Origin: Brassica napus
Lineage: Eukaryota > Streptophyta > Magnoliopsida > Brassicales > Brassicaceae
Direction of reading: 5' to 3'
Assembly: GCF_020379485.1 (NCBI RefSeq)
Contig: NC_063449.1
Span: forward strand, 39,491,473-39,555,472
DNA: 64,000 nucleotides
Positions 33,201-46,589 of the stretch are shown here, one piece after another. Numbering within the stretch: position 1 is the first letter of the stretch; each line of letters starts with the position of its first letter. Under the pieces are notes generated by a model, which saw only the letters and a list, made by a program, of their open reading frames with translations, had not been told where the DNA came from and did no database searches. Made by a program: the position numbers and the translations under genes.

Positions 33201-36200
33201 TTGCTCAGCTATGCCGACAAACACAAAAACTACTGGTTCCTCCCCCACCACTTCTAGTTAGAGACGTGTTTTCAAGTCTACGGAAGATAAGGTATAGAAC
33301 TTGATTAGTTATGTGTCACAGTATATCAGCTGTTGACTGAGAATATACACGTCCCTTTGAAGACGCAAATGTTTTAGAGGTGCTTGTTGATCTTTCTGTT
33401 AGACAGCTATAACGTAAGAGTTCAAGAACTTTATACATATAACATTTCCTTCTAATAATTTCTATTTTTAAGGCAACAAGGTAATTCCAGCAAGCTCCTT
33501 ATAGTTTTCCTCAGTGTGCAGTCAGGTACTGGAAGTACTAGACAAAAGAAAAACCTCATCGTGAAGCTAATGCGCTCTTGCAGAGAGAAAGAGATCAAAT
33601 TTTTAGTTAGAACATTGGTAAGATTTTCTCAGAATATGTTATCCCTTATATTGTTCACTGCTTCTATGTTTTAAGCAGCTATATCTCTGTTTAGTCCCGT
33701 AATTTAAGGATTGGCGCTGTGTTGAGAACTGTTCTGCCTGCACTAGGGCGAGCAGTAGTTATGAATTCTTTCTGGAACTGCCATAACAAAGAAGCATCAG
33801 AAAGTTGTTTCAGAGAGAAACTCGAGGTATGTTTTTATATTTTTTTCAGAAAGTGTTTTCCTGGCACTAGTTATCAAGTCAAGTGTGCTCCAACTTTTTT
33901 ATATCTAAACGCTTATCTTGTTCAATATGTCAGGGCGTTTCTGCTGCAGTAGTTGAGGCCTACAATATACTTCCTTCTCTGGTGAGCTCTAAATGTCAAC
34001 CTTTGCCTCTTATTCGCTTTGCCATTTTTCATCGCTTTTTTGCACAAAATCTGATTAGCAATTCTAGGGTGTAACTAACAAGAATTAGTCAAAAACCAAG
34101 AATCTATAAATTTGATTACCAGAGTTTTCAATAACAGAGACATCAAGTTTTTTAATACATTTAACTATTTTTCAACAGGACGTGGTTGTTCCTTCTCTCA
34201 TGGACAAAGACATTGAGTTTTCAACATCAACTCTGTCAATGATCCCAGGGGTACCTATAAAACCCATGCTTGCGAAGTAATTTAACAGATCTTTGTGATA
34301 CATTTGTTTTCAAGATAACGACTAGAGCTGCTGGCCTCATGCCTTTAACAATTGTGTTGCTTTTCATTGCAGAATTGCTAACGGGGTTCAAGATTTTATC
34401 AAGCTCTTCCAAGATGAGGCTTTTACATGCGAATACAAGTTAGTTTCTCTCGAGAACCTCTCTTAAACTGCAACTTTTTTTTAGAACTACTGGAAACTGA
34501 TTACTTTATTATTATTAATTAACGGAATTTCTGTTTCTTTTACCTCACCAATTCTGAATTACGTCTTAACCTAAATTTCAGATATGATGGTCAGCGCGCC
34601 CAGATCCATTTGTTACTTGATGGTACTGTTCGCATCTTCTCTCGAAACGGGGACGAAACCACTTCCAGATTTCCGGATCTGGTTGATGTTATAAAACAGT
34701 TTGCTTGCCCTGCTGCTGAAACATTCATGTTGGACGCAGAGGTAGGAGAATTTTTCATACTATTCACTGCGTGCATCTTTCTCTGCCGTTTTCAATATCA
34801 ACCAGTAATTGTTTCTCATGAAGTCTCTTGGTCATACATGGTGTAATGGCTTTTTATGGATTCAGGTGGTTGCAACTGATAGAAAGAATGACAATAAACT
34901 CATGTCATTCCAAGAGTTATCAACAAGAGAGCGAGGGAGCAAAGATGCTCTGGTAACAACAAAAAGTATTAAGGTATTCAACAAAATATTCGTACAGCTT
35001 TCTTTCTACAACTGAATGATTGTCAGCTATATCAAGAATTTCTGCAGCTCCACAGATTTGTTCTATGCCGCTTTTGCCCCCTTGTTCTTTGTTGTAGTCA
35101 CTTGTTTGATCTCATGTTTCTTAAGCTTGGACATGGGTGCGGTGCGGGGTACTTAACGCTACATTGTGTAGCCCAATTGAATGTTAGCATGAAAGTCCAG
35201 CATCTACATGCATGTTAAAATGTGCTTATCTAGTTATCAATTAAAGCTGAGTAAAAAGGATGTTTGCTTGTTTTTGTTCAAAATGATTAGCCCTTTCCTC
35301 TTGAACTTTTCCCCTTTTATTCATTGTCTATCCTTTAAAAATCTTAGTCTTTCGCCTTTACTTTTAGTTTCTCAAGATTATTCTAATGGCTTTCTGCAGG
35401 TTGAAGTCTGCGTCTTTGTGTTTGATATTATGTTCTTCAATGGTGAACAGTATGTGTCTTTTACTCAATTTTTTAAAATCTTCCTCTGTATTCCTCCAAG
35501 TAAATTATATGTGAGTCATAAATTCCTGAGCGTACAATGCAGGCTGTTGGCTCTTCCCCTCCGTGAGAGACGAAGACGTAAACCTCACCTCTCTCTCTTT
35601 TCCCCTTAACTCAGATGCGTTCATTTTCTTCATCAGGTTAATATATGCCCAAAATTTCAGGTCTCAATGAAGTCTTCCCTGAGACTAGGCCAGGTTTTCT
35701 CGAGTATGCTAAGGAAATCACTGTAAGTGTTACAGTATCTTATGGTCTATAAGTCATAAAACATAGTAAAGCACTGCTTTGATATATTTGTTTAACTGTT
35801 CATTGTTTAATAGGTGGGAGCAGAAGAGGCGTCTTTGAATAACCAAGACACTTTGTGTAGAATAAATGCGTTTCTAGAAGAAGCATTTCAGTCATCTTGT
35901 GAAGGAATCATGGTTAAGTCTTTAGATGTTGATGCCGGTTACTGCCCCACAAAGCGTTCTGATTCATGGCTTAAGGTATCGTGCTCTAAACTATCTTGTC
36001 AAAGATAAATGTGCCAGAAATGAACTAAATGGTGCTAAAATTTTCTGGTTCAGGTTAAGCGAGATTATGTAGATGGATTAGGTGACACATTGGATTTAGT
36101 TCCTATAGGTGCTTGGCATGGCAACGGGAGAAAAGCGGGATGGTAATTAAAAACCATATTTCTTAACTTTCTCTTTTTCTTGAAAATAAAAAATGTGTGA

Positions 36201-36853
36201 TTCGGCAATGTATCTTTGAAGCTGAACTGTAAACATACGTTCTGATTTGTTCTTCTGTATCTGTAGGTATAGTCCATTCCTCATGGCCTGCTACAACCCT
36301 GAGACCGAGGAGTTCCAGAGTGTCTGTCGTGTCATGTCTGGGTTTTCTGATGCCTTTTACATCGAGGTAATTAAAAGCTCAACAACACTTTCACACTTCG
36401 CCACCAATCCATCTTCAGTAATGAAATATATCAATTTAACATTGTGGCTAAGTGAACACATTCCAGTTTATGGTTCAGTTTTATAAGATTTATAGAAGCT
36501 GAAACCAATAACAACCATTTGTAATTTTTTTGGTATTCTTGCAGATGAAAGAACTCTACTCAGGAGATAAGATCCTTGCGAAAAAGCCTCCATACTACAG
36601 AACAGGGGAGACACCAGACATGTGGTTTACCGCAGAGGTCGTTTGGGAAATCAGAGGTGCGGATCTAACCGTCTCACCTGTACACAGTGCGGCTTTAGGT
36701 CTTGTCCATCCATCACGAGGCATCTCTGTTAGATTTCCCAGATTCATCTGTAAAAGGATGGATAAGATTCCGGAGGAATGCAGCACGGCTGCAGATATAG
36801 CGGAGATGTTTCATGCTCAAACCAGGAAAATGAACATCAAGTCTCAACACTAA
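30290..36853 (+). CDS. LIG6: DNA ligase VI (SNM1-like nuclease fused to ATP-dependent ligase)
   Basis: A plant-specific DNA repair ligase. I use the ATG at 30290 (MASDSAGGF); an in-frame ATG at 30137 lies in the foldback and is unlikely. Nineteen exons: 30290-32471, 32622-32739, 32829-32910, 32999-33101, 33195-33291, 33515-33617, 33695-33826, 33934-33981, 34179-34276, 34374-34439, 34582-34741, 34866-34973, 35400-35449, 35543-35577, 35661-35722, 35814-35975, 36054-36142, 36267-36366, 36545-36853. They sum to 4104 nt, 1367 residues, all in frame. The N-terminal half is a metallo-beta-lactamase/beta-CASP domain of SNM1/PSO2 type ([32 protein letters not shown]). The C-terminal half is a ligase I-like enzyme with the nucleotidyl-lysine motif [13 protein letters not shown] and later [20 protein letters not shown] and [11 protein letters not shown]. 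Order LIG6-ASF1-CDKD matches Arabidopsis At1g66730-At1g66750. No lesion seen. Confidence 0.96.
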
Positions 36854-37549
36854 CATGTATCCTATCTGATCAGCTACTTACCTCTTTGGTTCTATTCTAT
36901 TAGGAGTTCACTGAACCCAACTCACAATGTTTTTTGTGTAGTTGGTGTTGCTTTCAGTAGCTTGGTTAACTAATGTGTAACTATGTAAATATTCTGTATA
37001 TATATAATTTATCTGCATGTTAATTGTTGTGTTTCCTGTTTAATATCACTTGGTCTGATTGGTAAAACTTCACAGGCCATAGCAGTCAGTGCAATTTTGT
37101 AGGAGTTTAATAGCCCTCACAATTCTTAGAAGCTTGAATTTGTCTTTCATTAGTGATTAGACGATGGGGTTTGCAAGATTAATGAAAATATGGCGGTAAT
37201 GACTTGTTGAAAGTTTCAATTTTGTTTTTCATTTTCCCTCCTCGATAAAGAACACCTCCCGCCAATTCAGAAAACCGGTGATAGCCGGTTACTTTTCCTA
37301 ACGGCGACCGGTCATAAGAACAACACTCTTTGTCATTCGTGAACATCGAATCCATTTCCTCCCTTCATCAACTCGAGGTTTGCTCGTTGATTGTTTCCTT
37401 CGAAAACCCTAACTTTCTTCCTTGATTGAGTCTAAGCTTTTCGCCTGATTTGCGAAAGAGTACCAACTTAAGTTTCTCGGGACTTTGAATGAAGTTTTAT
37501 TGGAAGCTAGGGTTCTTTTGAGGTTTTGTTTTCTCGATTTTGAGGAAAA
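36854..37549. other. LIG6-ASF1 intergenic region
   Basis: It contains the LIG6 3' untranslated part and, from about 37250, the ASF1 promoter and leader with an E2F-type site (separate entry). No other gene is seen. Confidence 0.5.
37259..37266 (-). promoter_or_regulatory. E2F-type site upstream of ASF1
   Basis: On the minus strand ATTGGCGG matches WTTSSCSS, the relaxed plant E2F consensus (plus strand CCTCCCGCCAATT). It lies 290 bp before the ASF1 ATG. Arabidopsis ASF1 genes are reported E2F targets, which makes the site credible; binding here is inferred. Confidence 0.5.
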
Positions 37550-38949
37550 ATGAGTGCGATCAATATCACAAACGTCAGCGTATTGGATAACCCAGCGCCA
37601 TTTGTGAGCCCTTTTCAGTTCGAGATTTCCTACGAGTGCTTGACTTCTCTCCAAGACGGTAACCTCCACTTTCTCCCCCCTCCCTTTTGACGGTTTATGC
37701 CTTTTTCATCCATGCAATTTTAGTATATCTTATATGCCATGATTGCATCAACCGTAAAGAGCCATATCCCTTATTTTTTTGATTCATTTGACTTTGCTTA
37801 TGTATGCTACAAACCTTTAACTTGAGGTTTTGAGTTACTTGGATTCTGGTTTTGTTTGTTTTGTTTTTGTGATTCTCCCTGCTCTCTCACAAAGATATTT
37901 CTGCTCCTCTGATAGATTAGATGCTATAGCATGGTGGTTGTCGAGTCTAGTTTTCTTATTTGGATCTATCCTGAAGTTCTTGAATAACAGAGTTATGTTG
38001 GTGAAACTAATCTACCCTTTGTTGAAAGTTAAGACACTTTTGAGAGTGCTGTTCTTCCCCAATAGTTGTTCTCAGGATAGATGTTTAACCTAGACTAGTG
38101 GTTTCATCTGGCTTTAAATTTTTGGAGGTGTTTGTTTGTAAATGTGTTTGAACTTTGGCTTTGTACACTATGATGAAAAAAAAGATAGATACATTTTTTC
38201 ACCATTCATGGATATAGGATTTGCCTGGAATATAGTATAACCTGATAAGATGGGTATCTTTCTGCAGTAACAGATAGTTTTAATCATCTTCTTGTCAGCA
38301 AGTACAATATAAAGAAAAACGATTCTGTCTATTTAGTCCCATGCTTTTGTGTTGGTACAGATTTGGAATGGAAACTTGTCTACGTAGGCTCAGCAGAAGA
38401 TGAGACTTACGATCAAACTCTAGAGAGTGTGCTTGTGGGTCCTGTTAACGTTGGTAACTACCGCTTTGTCTTGCAGGTAAACTAAACACATATTCTTTTC
38501 TTTTTTTTTTTTTTGCTTACAGTCCCTCACTTCAATAGCGACAGAGTCTTGATCCAACACTCCATTTTACTTTACAGGCTGATCCTCCAGATCCATCAAA
38601 GATCCGGGAGGAAGACATCATCGGTGTCACTGTGCTACTGTTGACATGTTCGTACATGGGTCAAGAATTCTTGAGAGTTGGATATTACGTGAACAATGAC
38701 TATGAAGATGAGCAGCTCAGGGAAGAGCCTCCAGCTAAGGTTTTGCTCGATAAAGTCCAGAGGAACATACTCTCTGACAAACCTAGAGTCACTAAATTCC
38801 CTATCAATTTTCATCCAGGAGACGAGCAGACTCCTGCTGATGCAGATCCTCCTCCTACTACTGAACAATCTGATGAACAACAACCTGACGACAACTGTGG
38901 TGAAGCTCAAGTTTTGCCTGATCAGCCACCAAAATCCCAGGAATCATGA
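37550..38949 (+). CDS. ASF1A: Histone chaperone ASF1
   Basis: Anti-silencing function 1 binds the histone H3-H4 dimer and passes it to CAF-1 or HIRA during replication-coupled and replication-independent nucleosome assembly. Three exons, 37550-37658, 38361-38476 and 38578-38949, make 198 residues. The first ~155 residues are the conserved immunoglobulin-like core (MSAINITNVSVLDNPAPF, WKLVYVGSAEDETYDQ, LADPPDP-type QADPPDPSKIREEDIIGVT, GYYVNNDY, INFHPGD). The tail is acidic and rich in Pro, Glu and Gln, as in plant ASF1. Length is that of Arabidopsis ASF1A (196 aa). The letter A is chosen from gene order, since At1g66740 lies between LIG6 and CDKD;2. Intron 1 is 702 bp. Confidence 0.96.
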
Positions 38950-39378
38950 TTCTTTCTTAAGCCAAAGGTCTAGTTGAAAAAAAAAACTGGATGAGAACTA
39001 TCATTTTCCTTCTCTCCAAGATCTTTTCATTTTGTTAAATCTTTCACAAAACATTATCTGGAAGTTTTGTCTTGTTTGTAGAGTCTTTAGGGAAGTGGTT
39101 CCTCACATGTATGAATGTTTTTTGGGCAAAGGTTTAATCAAAGCAAAACAATAAGTACGGACGTATTATGCAAAATTTTAAAAATATCTAATGTATTTTA
39201 CCATTTTTCTAAAATAAAGAATTTTTATAATAGAAATAAAATTTATGTTTTTGAGCAAAAATACAGAAATAGATTGATGCTCTTGGTATAAAAATTTCTT
39301 AAACATTTGTGGTTTCCATGAAATCGGTTCGATTTGGGTTGGTATATTTATCTTAGTTTGGTTTATACCCTTTTAAAG
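38950..39378. other. ASF1 3' region and AT-rich spacer
   Basis: Holds the ASF1 3' untranslated part to about 39110, then AT-rich DNA without a gene. Confidence 0.5.
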
Positions 39379-40346
39379 TTTAAGACCCCCGCAAAATGTT
39401 ATATATAAAACTAATTTTTATCTATTATTATTTATTTGTATTCATTTACGTATTATGTATATAATTAAATTAGAGTAAATACATAAATAAAAACAATACA
39501 TCTTATTTATTTACGATATTTGTTTTGGTAAATAAATCAAAACAATCATTTATTTATTTTATATGGTATATAACTAAATTTCAATGACATGGACATAGAT
39601 ATATAGTATATTTTAGTATAAATATTTATTATTGAGAAATCATACTCATATGACAAACACAAAATTTCTAATGTGCGATTTTTCTAATACAAATTTCAAA
39701 ATTAAAATATAAGTTTCAATACTTTTTTAATACAAATTTAGAAATTATCTTATTTAAGTATTTTTATATGTTATATGGTTTAATTTTAAACTATATTAAT
39801 ATATAATATGAATGTCTAGTAAATGTGACTTTATATTCATACGATTTATGATCATTGTATCTTGTTATTATCAAAAAAGTTAAATCATTGATCACAAAAT
39901 TTTAGTGTGAGACATTTAACGTTTTTAATAATTTATAGTTTTTTTAAAAATTCAAAATATAACATATAAGAAAAAAAAAATTTTATTATATGGTTAATGT
40001 GGTTGTTTAATATCTTTTAATAATATAAAATTAAACAAAAAAGAGCTAAAATACAAAAATTATTATATAATATTTATTATTCATAATCATTAATTGTCAT
40101 ATATACATTAATCATATTAGGTAATTCCGTAGTTTTTATTTAAGGAAAGTGCAAGAATATTATTTTGTATACTATTTATCAATTTAATAGTTAGTTTAAT
40201 AAAAAATATAATATAATTTAAGATGTATCAACATATTTCTCTAAAAATTCTTAATTTTATTATCATGGTGACACGTGGTTAATAATGTTTCTCAATTAAT
40301 ATATAAAGGAGAATGTTGTAATGTTTCTTATTAATATATAAAAGGA
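39379..40346 (-). mobile_element. Non-autonomous Helitron (degenerate)
   Basis: It is clearly related to the Helitron at 59286-60320: shared segments include CATTAATTGTCATATATAC, CCGTAGTTTTTATTTAAGGA and TAGTTAGTTTAATAAAAAA in the same order. The minus-strand 5' end is at 40346 (reverse complement A|TCCTTTTATATATTAATA). The end sequence is partly duplicated at 40287-40347. The 3' end near 39379 has lost the CTAG and most of the hairpin (GACCCCCGC remains). No coding capacity. Confidence 0.6.
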
Positions 40347-40361
40347 TGTGAGAAAGACTAA

Positions 40362-41691
40362 GTGGGGCTTATTGGATTAGGTATTTGATAGAATTCTGGT
40401 GTTTTAGCAAATCTTACCTTATTGGATTCAGTATTTATAAAACCTTTTACAAATCCATGCTTATTGAACTTATCATTTGTATAAATCACATTAAATCTTC
40501 CCTTATTGGAAAATTGGAATTTCATCAATAATATGTATCAAGAATTATTTTGGATTATCTAAAAAAAGATTTGTAGTCAAAATTCAGTTAGAGGAAATAC
40601 CACCTAATGAGATGGTATTTCACAAAAATAAAAAAAAAGGATTTCATCCTCTTCGTTTTATCGTCGGCCAAAAAGTACAAACACTAGTTGTAGCTTTATT
40701 ACCCTCTCTGATCCCATTAAGCCGCCGCCATCACCTGGCCGTCGTCATCCCCAACCACCGTCCATTCTCACTAGTCCGAGACGTTTTGTCCATGACATGA
40801 TTTTGATCTGCTCTTTTAACAAAATTTTGTCTACTTGATCTGGTGATGATTCAAACGGACAAGTACTCAACTGTGATAACTCAGAAGCTGAAGAAGAATT
40901 ATTTATGTAGAGAGGCTCTCTCGTTGATGTAGTTCCACTTGAAGCTTGAATGACGTGGACGTGTCAAAGGGAAGACATGAGTGTTCACTGCCTTACAACG
41001 TGTCATGTCATATGTTGAGTATTATTCAGTGTGCTTATGAGCCTCTTAAGATATTAAGAAAGCTTCTGTTTAATCGTGATAGAAAGGTTTCTAGTGTCGT
41101 GATTTTATATGTTTAATTCATAAAAAAAAAATTTATTTATATCTCAAAACTCTTAAAATCCCTTTTTAATCACCTCCTAAGATTTTGTTTAAATCCAGAG
41201 TTTTTAGAAAGAGAAAAAGACAAAAATAGCACTAAATCAATTTTTTGTTCCCAAACTAGCACTCAAGGTCAAAAGTCACAAAAATAGCAATTTATGTTTT
41301 ATCAAAAGTCACAAAATTAGGGTTTAAAGTTAAAGGATGGGGTTTAAGATTTAGGGTTTAGGGTTTAGAGTTTAGGGTTTAGGGTTTAGGGTTTAGAGTT
41401 TAGGGTTTAAGGTTTATGATTTAGGGTTTATGGTTTAGAGTTTAGGGTTTAGAGTTTAGAGTTGAGAAATGAGGTTTTGGGGACAAGATTTCAAATTTTG
41501 AAAAATAAAAAAATTAAAATTTTCAAAGGATAAAGTTAGAAATGTGCTATTTTGGTCATTTTAGTTTTTGAGTGCTATTTTTGCGATATAAACTTAGAAA
41601 GATGCTATTTTGGAGATTTACCCTTTTAGAAATTCCTTTGAGTTTTGTATATAATGAAATCCTCTCAAATGATCAGTTCAATAAGCCCCCC
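40362..41691. mobile_element. PIF/Harbinger-like non-autonomous element
   Basis: The left end is GTGGGGCTTATTGG and the right end, reverse complemented, is GGGGGGCTTATTGA. TAA flanks both sides (40359-40361 and 41692-41694), the trinucleotide duplicated by PIF/Harbinger elements. The 1330-bp interior has no transposase. It includes a short frame at 40612-40800 that I do not recognise and a nested telomere-like repeat element at 41225-41625. Confidence 0.6.
41225..41625. repeat. AAATAGCA-ended repeat with telomere-like core
   Basis: Left (AAAAATAGCACT, CAAAAATAGCAA) and right (TGCTATTTTGG, GAGTGCTATTTTTG) ends are inverted repeats. The core 41335-41465 consists of about 18 degenerate copies of TTTAGGG/TTTAGAG, the plant telomere unit and variants. 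This type of dispersed element is common in Brassicaceae; it is not a true telomere. Confidence 0.7.
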
Positions 41692-41930
41692 TAATTCTCC
41701 AAATGTAATAGGGAGGTTGTTGTCGACAACAAAAAAAGAAGTAATAGGGAGGTTGGTTCAGATCATATCAGAATCATGAGATGCGATTCATAAAATACTA
41801 AAAACATAAGGCTAAAACTGTAAATAAAGACCAACGAATGAAAGTGCTCACTTAACTAGCCCTCGTCTTCCCCCTTCCTTCCCTCATAGTGTTAACAGTA
41901 AACCGGAGGAAAAAAAAGAAGACAAAGCCG

Positions 41931-43976
<2,046 letters not shown>

Positions 43977-44685
43977 TACCTGAGGGTCTTCGTTTGTGGT
44001 AGTATATACAATCAATAGCTTTGATTGGATTTTTTTGCAGTAACTCTAGCGTCAGTTTGTAATGCCGCCTTCTGCAAATTAGTTACCAGTCAAAACTTAT
44101 CAGAAAGAACAAAAGGCAAAAAGAAAGAGAGAAACATTCTCATTTAGAAATTTAGATGAAAAGCAAGTCCAATCACAAATAAACAATGAGAAATCGGCCA
44201 AAAAAACACTGAACTTTGCGGGAATTGCCAAAAGAAACCTGTACTCGAACCAGACCAATAAAACTCTGATCTTTTGTTGACTTTTTTAGTTAATTCACAA
44301 ACTTACGGTTGACTAACCAAATTAACACACCGTTAACGGACAGTTAAGACAGTGTTAACTCACCGTTAATTACTGCCGTTTAGTGAAACTACGTCGTTTC
44401 ATTCAGTTGTTTTGTTAAACGAGAAATCGGCCAAAAAAACACTGAACTTTTCGGGAATTGCCAAAAGAAACCTGGACATATGGGCTAGCCAATAAAATCC
44501 CGAACTTTTGTTGACTTTTCGGGTTTATTAAGAAACTTACGATTGACTGACCAGATAAACACACCGTTAACCGAGTTAACTGTTAATTAAGCGGACGTTA
44601 ATTTTGGGTGTTAAAGTATACGACGTCGTTTCATCACTTTGTCTGATTAAAGACAAACGACGTCGTTTATATAGCCGTGTTATTA

Positions 44686-45003
44686 AAAATATGTGTTTCC
44701 TACGGCTCGAACTCGTGTACTCGGGTTTAATGGTAGGGGTTTTTGCCACTGAGCTAGTGGACTTTGCAATGGATATACGAACACAATTTCTTTTATTCTT
44801 CGAATCCGAGTTAAAGACAAATTAATGAAACGACGCGTTTTACATTAACTTTTTAATTAAAAAGATGGGGTTCCATCGACTCGAACTCGTGCACTCGGGT
44901 TTAATGGTAGGGGTTTTTGCCACTGAGCTAGTGGACTTTGCAATGGATATACGAACACAGTTTCTTTTATTCTCTTTGAATCCGAGTTAAATGAATCAAA
45001 AAG
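44686..45003 (-). repeat. Duplicated tRNA-like segments in the MULE
   Basis: 44690-44830 and 44870-45003 are two direct copies. On the minus strand each has an A-box-like CTAGCTCAGTGGCAAAAA and a B-box-like GAGTTCGAGCC or GAGTTCGAGTC. A third copy faces the other way at 45757-45830 (TAGCTCAGTGGCAAT and GGGTTCGAGTCC on the plus strand). They look like captured tRNA or SINE heads inside the long terminal repeats. Confidence 0.6.
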
Positions 45004-45065
45004 AAACGATAGCGTTTTCTCCTCCGATTGGTATAAACCCTAAATGGGCGAAATCATAAATACAG

Positions 45066-45675
45066 AAGAACCTATGTAACCTTAGATCTTTTCCACCTTT
45101 CCTCCAGTTCTCGTAGATATGGCGACAACACTGTCTATGCTCAGCTTCTGGAAGGAGGGTATGAACTGCTTTCACTAATCCCTACAAGATCAGAAAAAAA
45201 AAATCAGAAACAAGAATCAAACATTCATTGAGTATCATGAAAGCAAAGTGTTTACCTTTTGTTTGTCAGACATTATAACAAAGCCGTTCCCATTTTCCAA
45301 TCCCAAATCCAAGGCCAAACGCTTCACAAACCAATCCCAGTTTGCATCATTCTCTATCTCCACTACAGCCCAAGCAATAGGGACAATTCTATTGTCTCCA
45401 TCTCTTCCAACCGCAGCCAACAACTGTCCCTTGATGTCCCATTTCAAAAAGGCTCCATCTAAGCCAATAACAGGCCTACAAATCTTCTTCCATGCTTCCT
45501 TTTGTGCTTGGAAACACATGTAGAGTCTGTAGAACCGCTGCTTGGTTCCAACCGTGGCTCCTGGTATGGTTTCAATTTCCATGGTTGATCCAGGATTGCT
45601 CCTCAATATCTCTGCTTGGTAATCCCAGATTTTATCAAAATGCTCCTCATGGGTAATCCTTAGGGTTACGTTCAA
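45066..45675 (-). pseudogene. MULE transposase fragment
   Basis: Two coding blocks on the minus strand. The first, 45256-45675, ends at a GT donor after MSDKQK. It contains the MULE signature GLDGAFLK, QLLAAVGRDGDNRIVPIAWA and WDWFVKRLALDLG. The second begins after an acceptor at 45182 and reads GLVKAVHTLLPEAEHRQCCR then HIYENWRKGGKDLR. Together they cover part of the MULE catalytic domain. The FAR1-like N terminus, the rest of the core and the SWIM zinc finger are missing, so it is inactive. Confidence 0.85.
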
Positions 45676-46589
45676 ACACGGGTTTCATTTTGTTTGATTG
45701 CAATCAAACACATCTTTTGATCAATAAAAATAAACATGTGTGATAACCTTCCGAAAAGTCCACTAGCTCAGTGGCAATACCCCCTTACGACCACGAGTGC
45801 ACGGGTTCGAGTCCAGGCAACAACAATTTTAATTAAGCAAAACGACGTCGTCTTGAGATTTTGTGTTTAACAAAACAACTGAATGAAACGACGTAGTTTC
45901 ACTAAACCGCAGTAATTAACGGTGAGTTAACACTGTCTTAACTGTCCGTTAACGGTGTGTTAATTTGGTTAGTCAACCGTAAGTTTGTGAATTAACTAAA
46001 AAAGTCAACAAAAGATCAGGGTTTTATTGGTCTGGTTCGAGTACAGGTTTCTTTTGGCAATTCCCGCAAAGTTCAGTGTTTTTTTGGCCGATTTCTCATT
46101 TTTAATAACACAGCTATATAAACGACGTCGTTTGTCTTTAATCAGACAAAGTGATGAAACGACGTCGTATACTTTAACACCCAAAATTAACGTCCGCTTA
46201 ATTAACAGTTAACTCGGTTAACGGTGTGTTTATCTGGTCAGTCAATCGTAAGTTTCTTAATAAACCCGAAAAGTCAACAAAAGTTCAGGATTTTATTGGC
46301 TAGCCCATATGTCCAGGTTTCTTTTGGCAATTCCTGAAAAGTTCAGTGTTTTTTTGGCCGATTTCTCAATAAACAATCCTATTGTGGGCTTTGTTTCTGA
46401 TTAGGTTTTTCAAGTAGTCAAGGGTAAGAGATAATAGGGGAGATTTGTAACATCTCCAACTCAGACCTCACTTCCTTTTGTTTCAAAAACAAATGGGGAA
46501 AGCCCATTAAAAATACAGCCCATTAAGTTAAATAGAATTCTCCTCCTATTTTTATTATAAATAAGAAAATCTTATATTCTTCCCATTCA

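Larger units (their letters stand above)
44188..46367 (-). mobile_element. Mutator-like element (MULE), nested composite
   Basis: Both termini are GAGAAATCGGCC...GGCCGATTTCTC. A perfect 10-bp duplication AATAAACAAT flanks the unit (44178-44187 and 46368-46377), as MULEs make. Each side carries two terminal-repeat copies in tandem: 44188-44420 and 44421-44690 on the left, about 45837-46097 and 46098-46367 on the right. The outer left copy matches the inner right one, and the inner left copy matches the outer right one. The core holds a transposase fragment and tRNA-like segments. Confidence 0.9.

Noticed and set aside
33478..33514. Alternative LIG6 exon 6 start after TTTTTAAG at 33472
   Set aside because: It stays in frame but adds residues not expected between KI and [10 protein letters not shown]. 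The acceptor at 33514 gives the family sequence, and the full model keeps the frame.
40612..40800. A 62-codon frame in the PIF/Harbinger-like element
   Set aside because: No homology recognised and no splice or start context; left as part of the element.
41335..41465. A genuine telomere or chromosome end
   Set aside because: The TTTAGGG units are degenerate, only about 130 bp long, and sit inside an element with inverted ends between ordinary genes.
45757..45830. A functional tRNA gene on the plus strand within the MULE
   Set aside because: A- and B-box-like words exist, but related copies are repeated within the element and the cloverleaf is not convincing.
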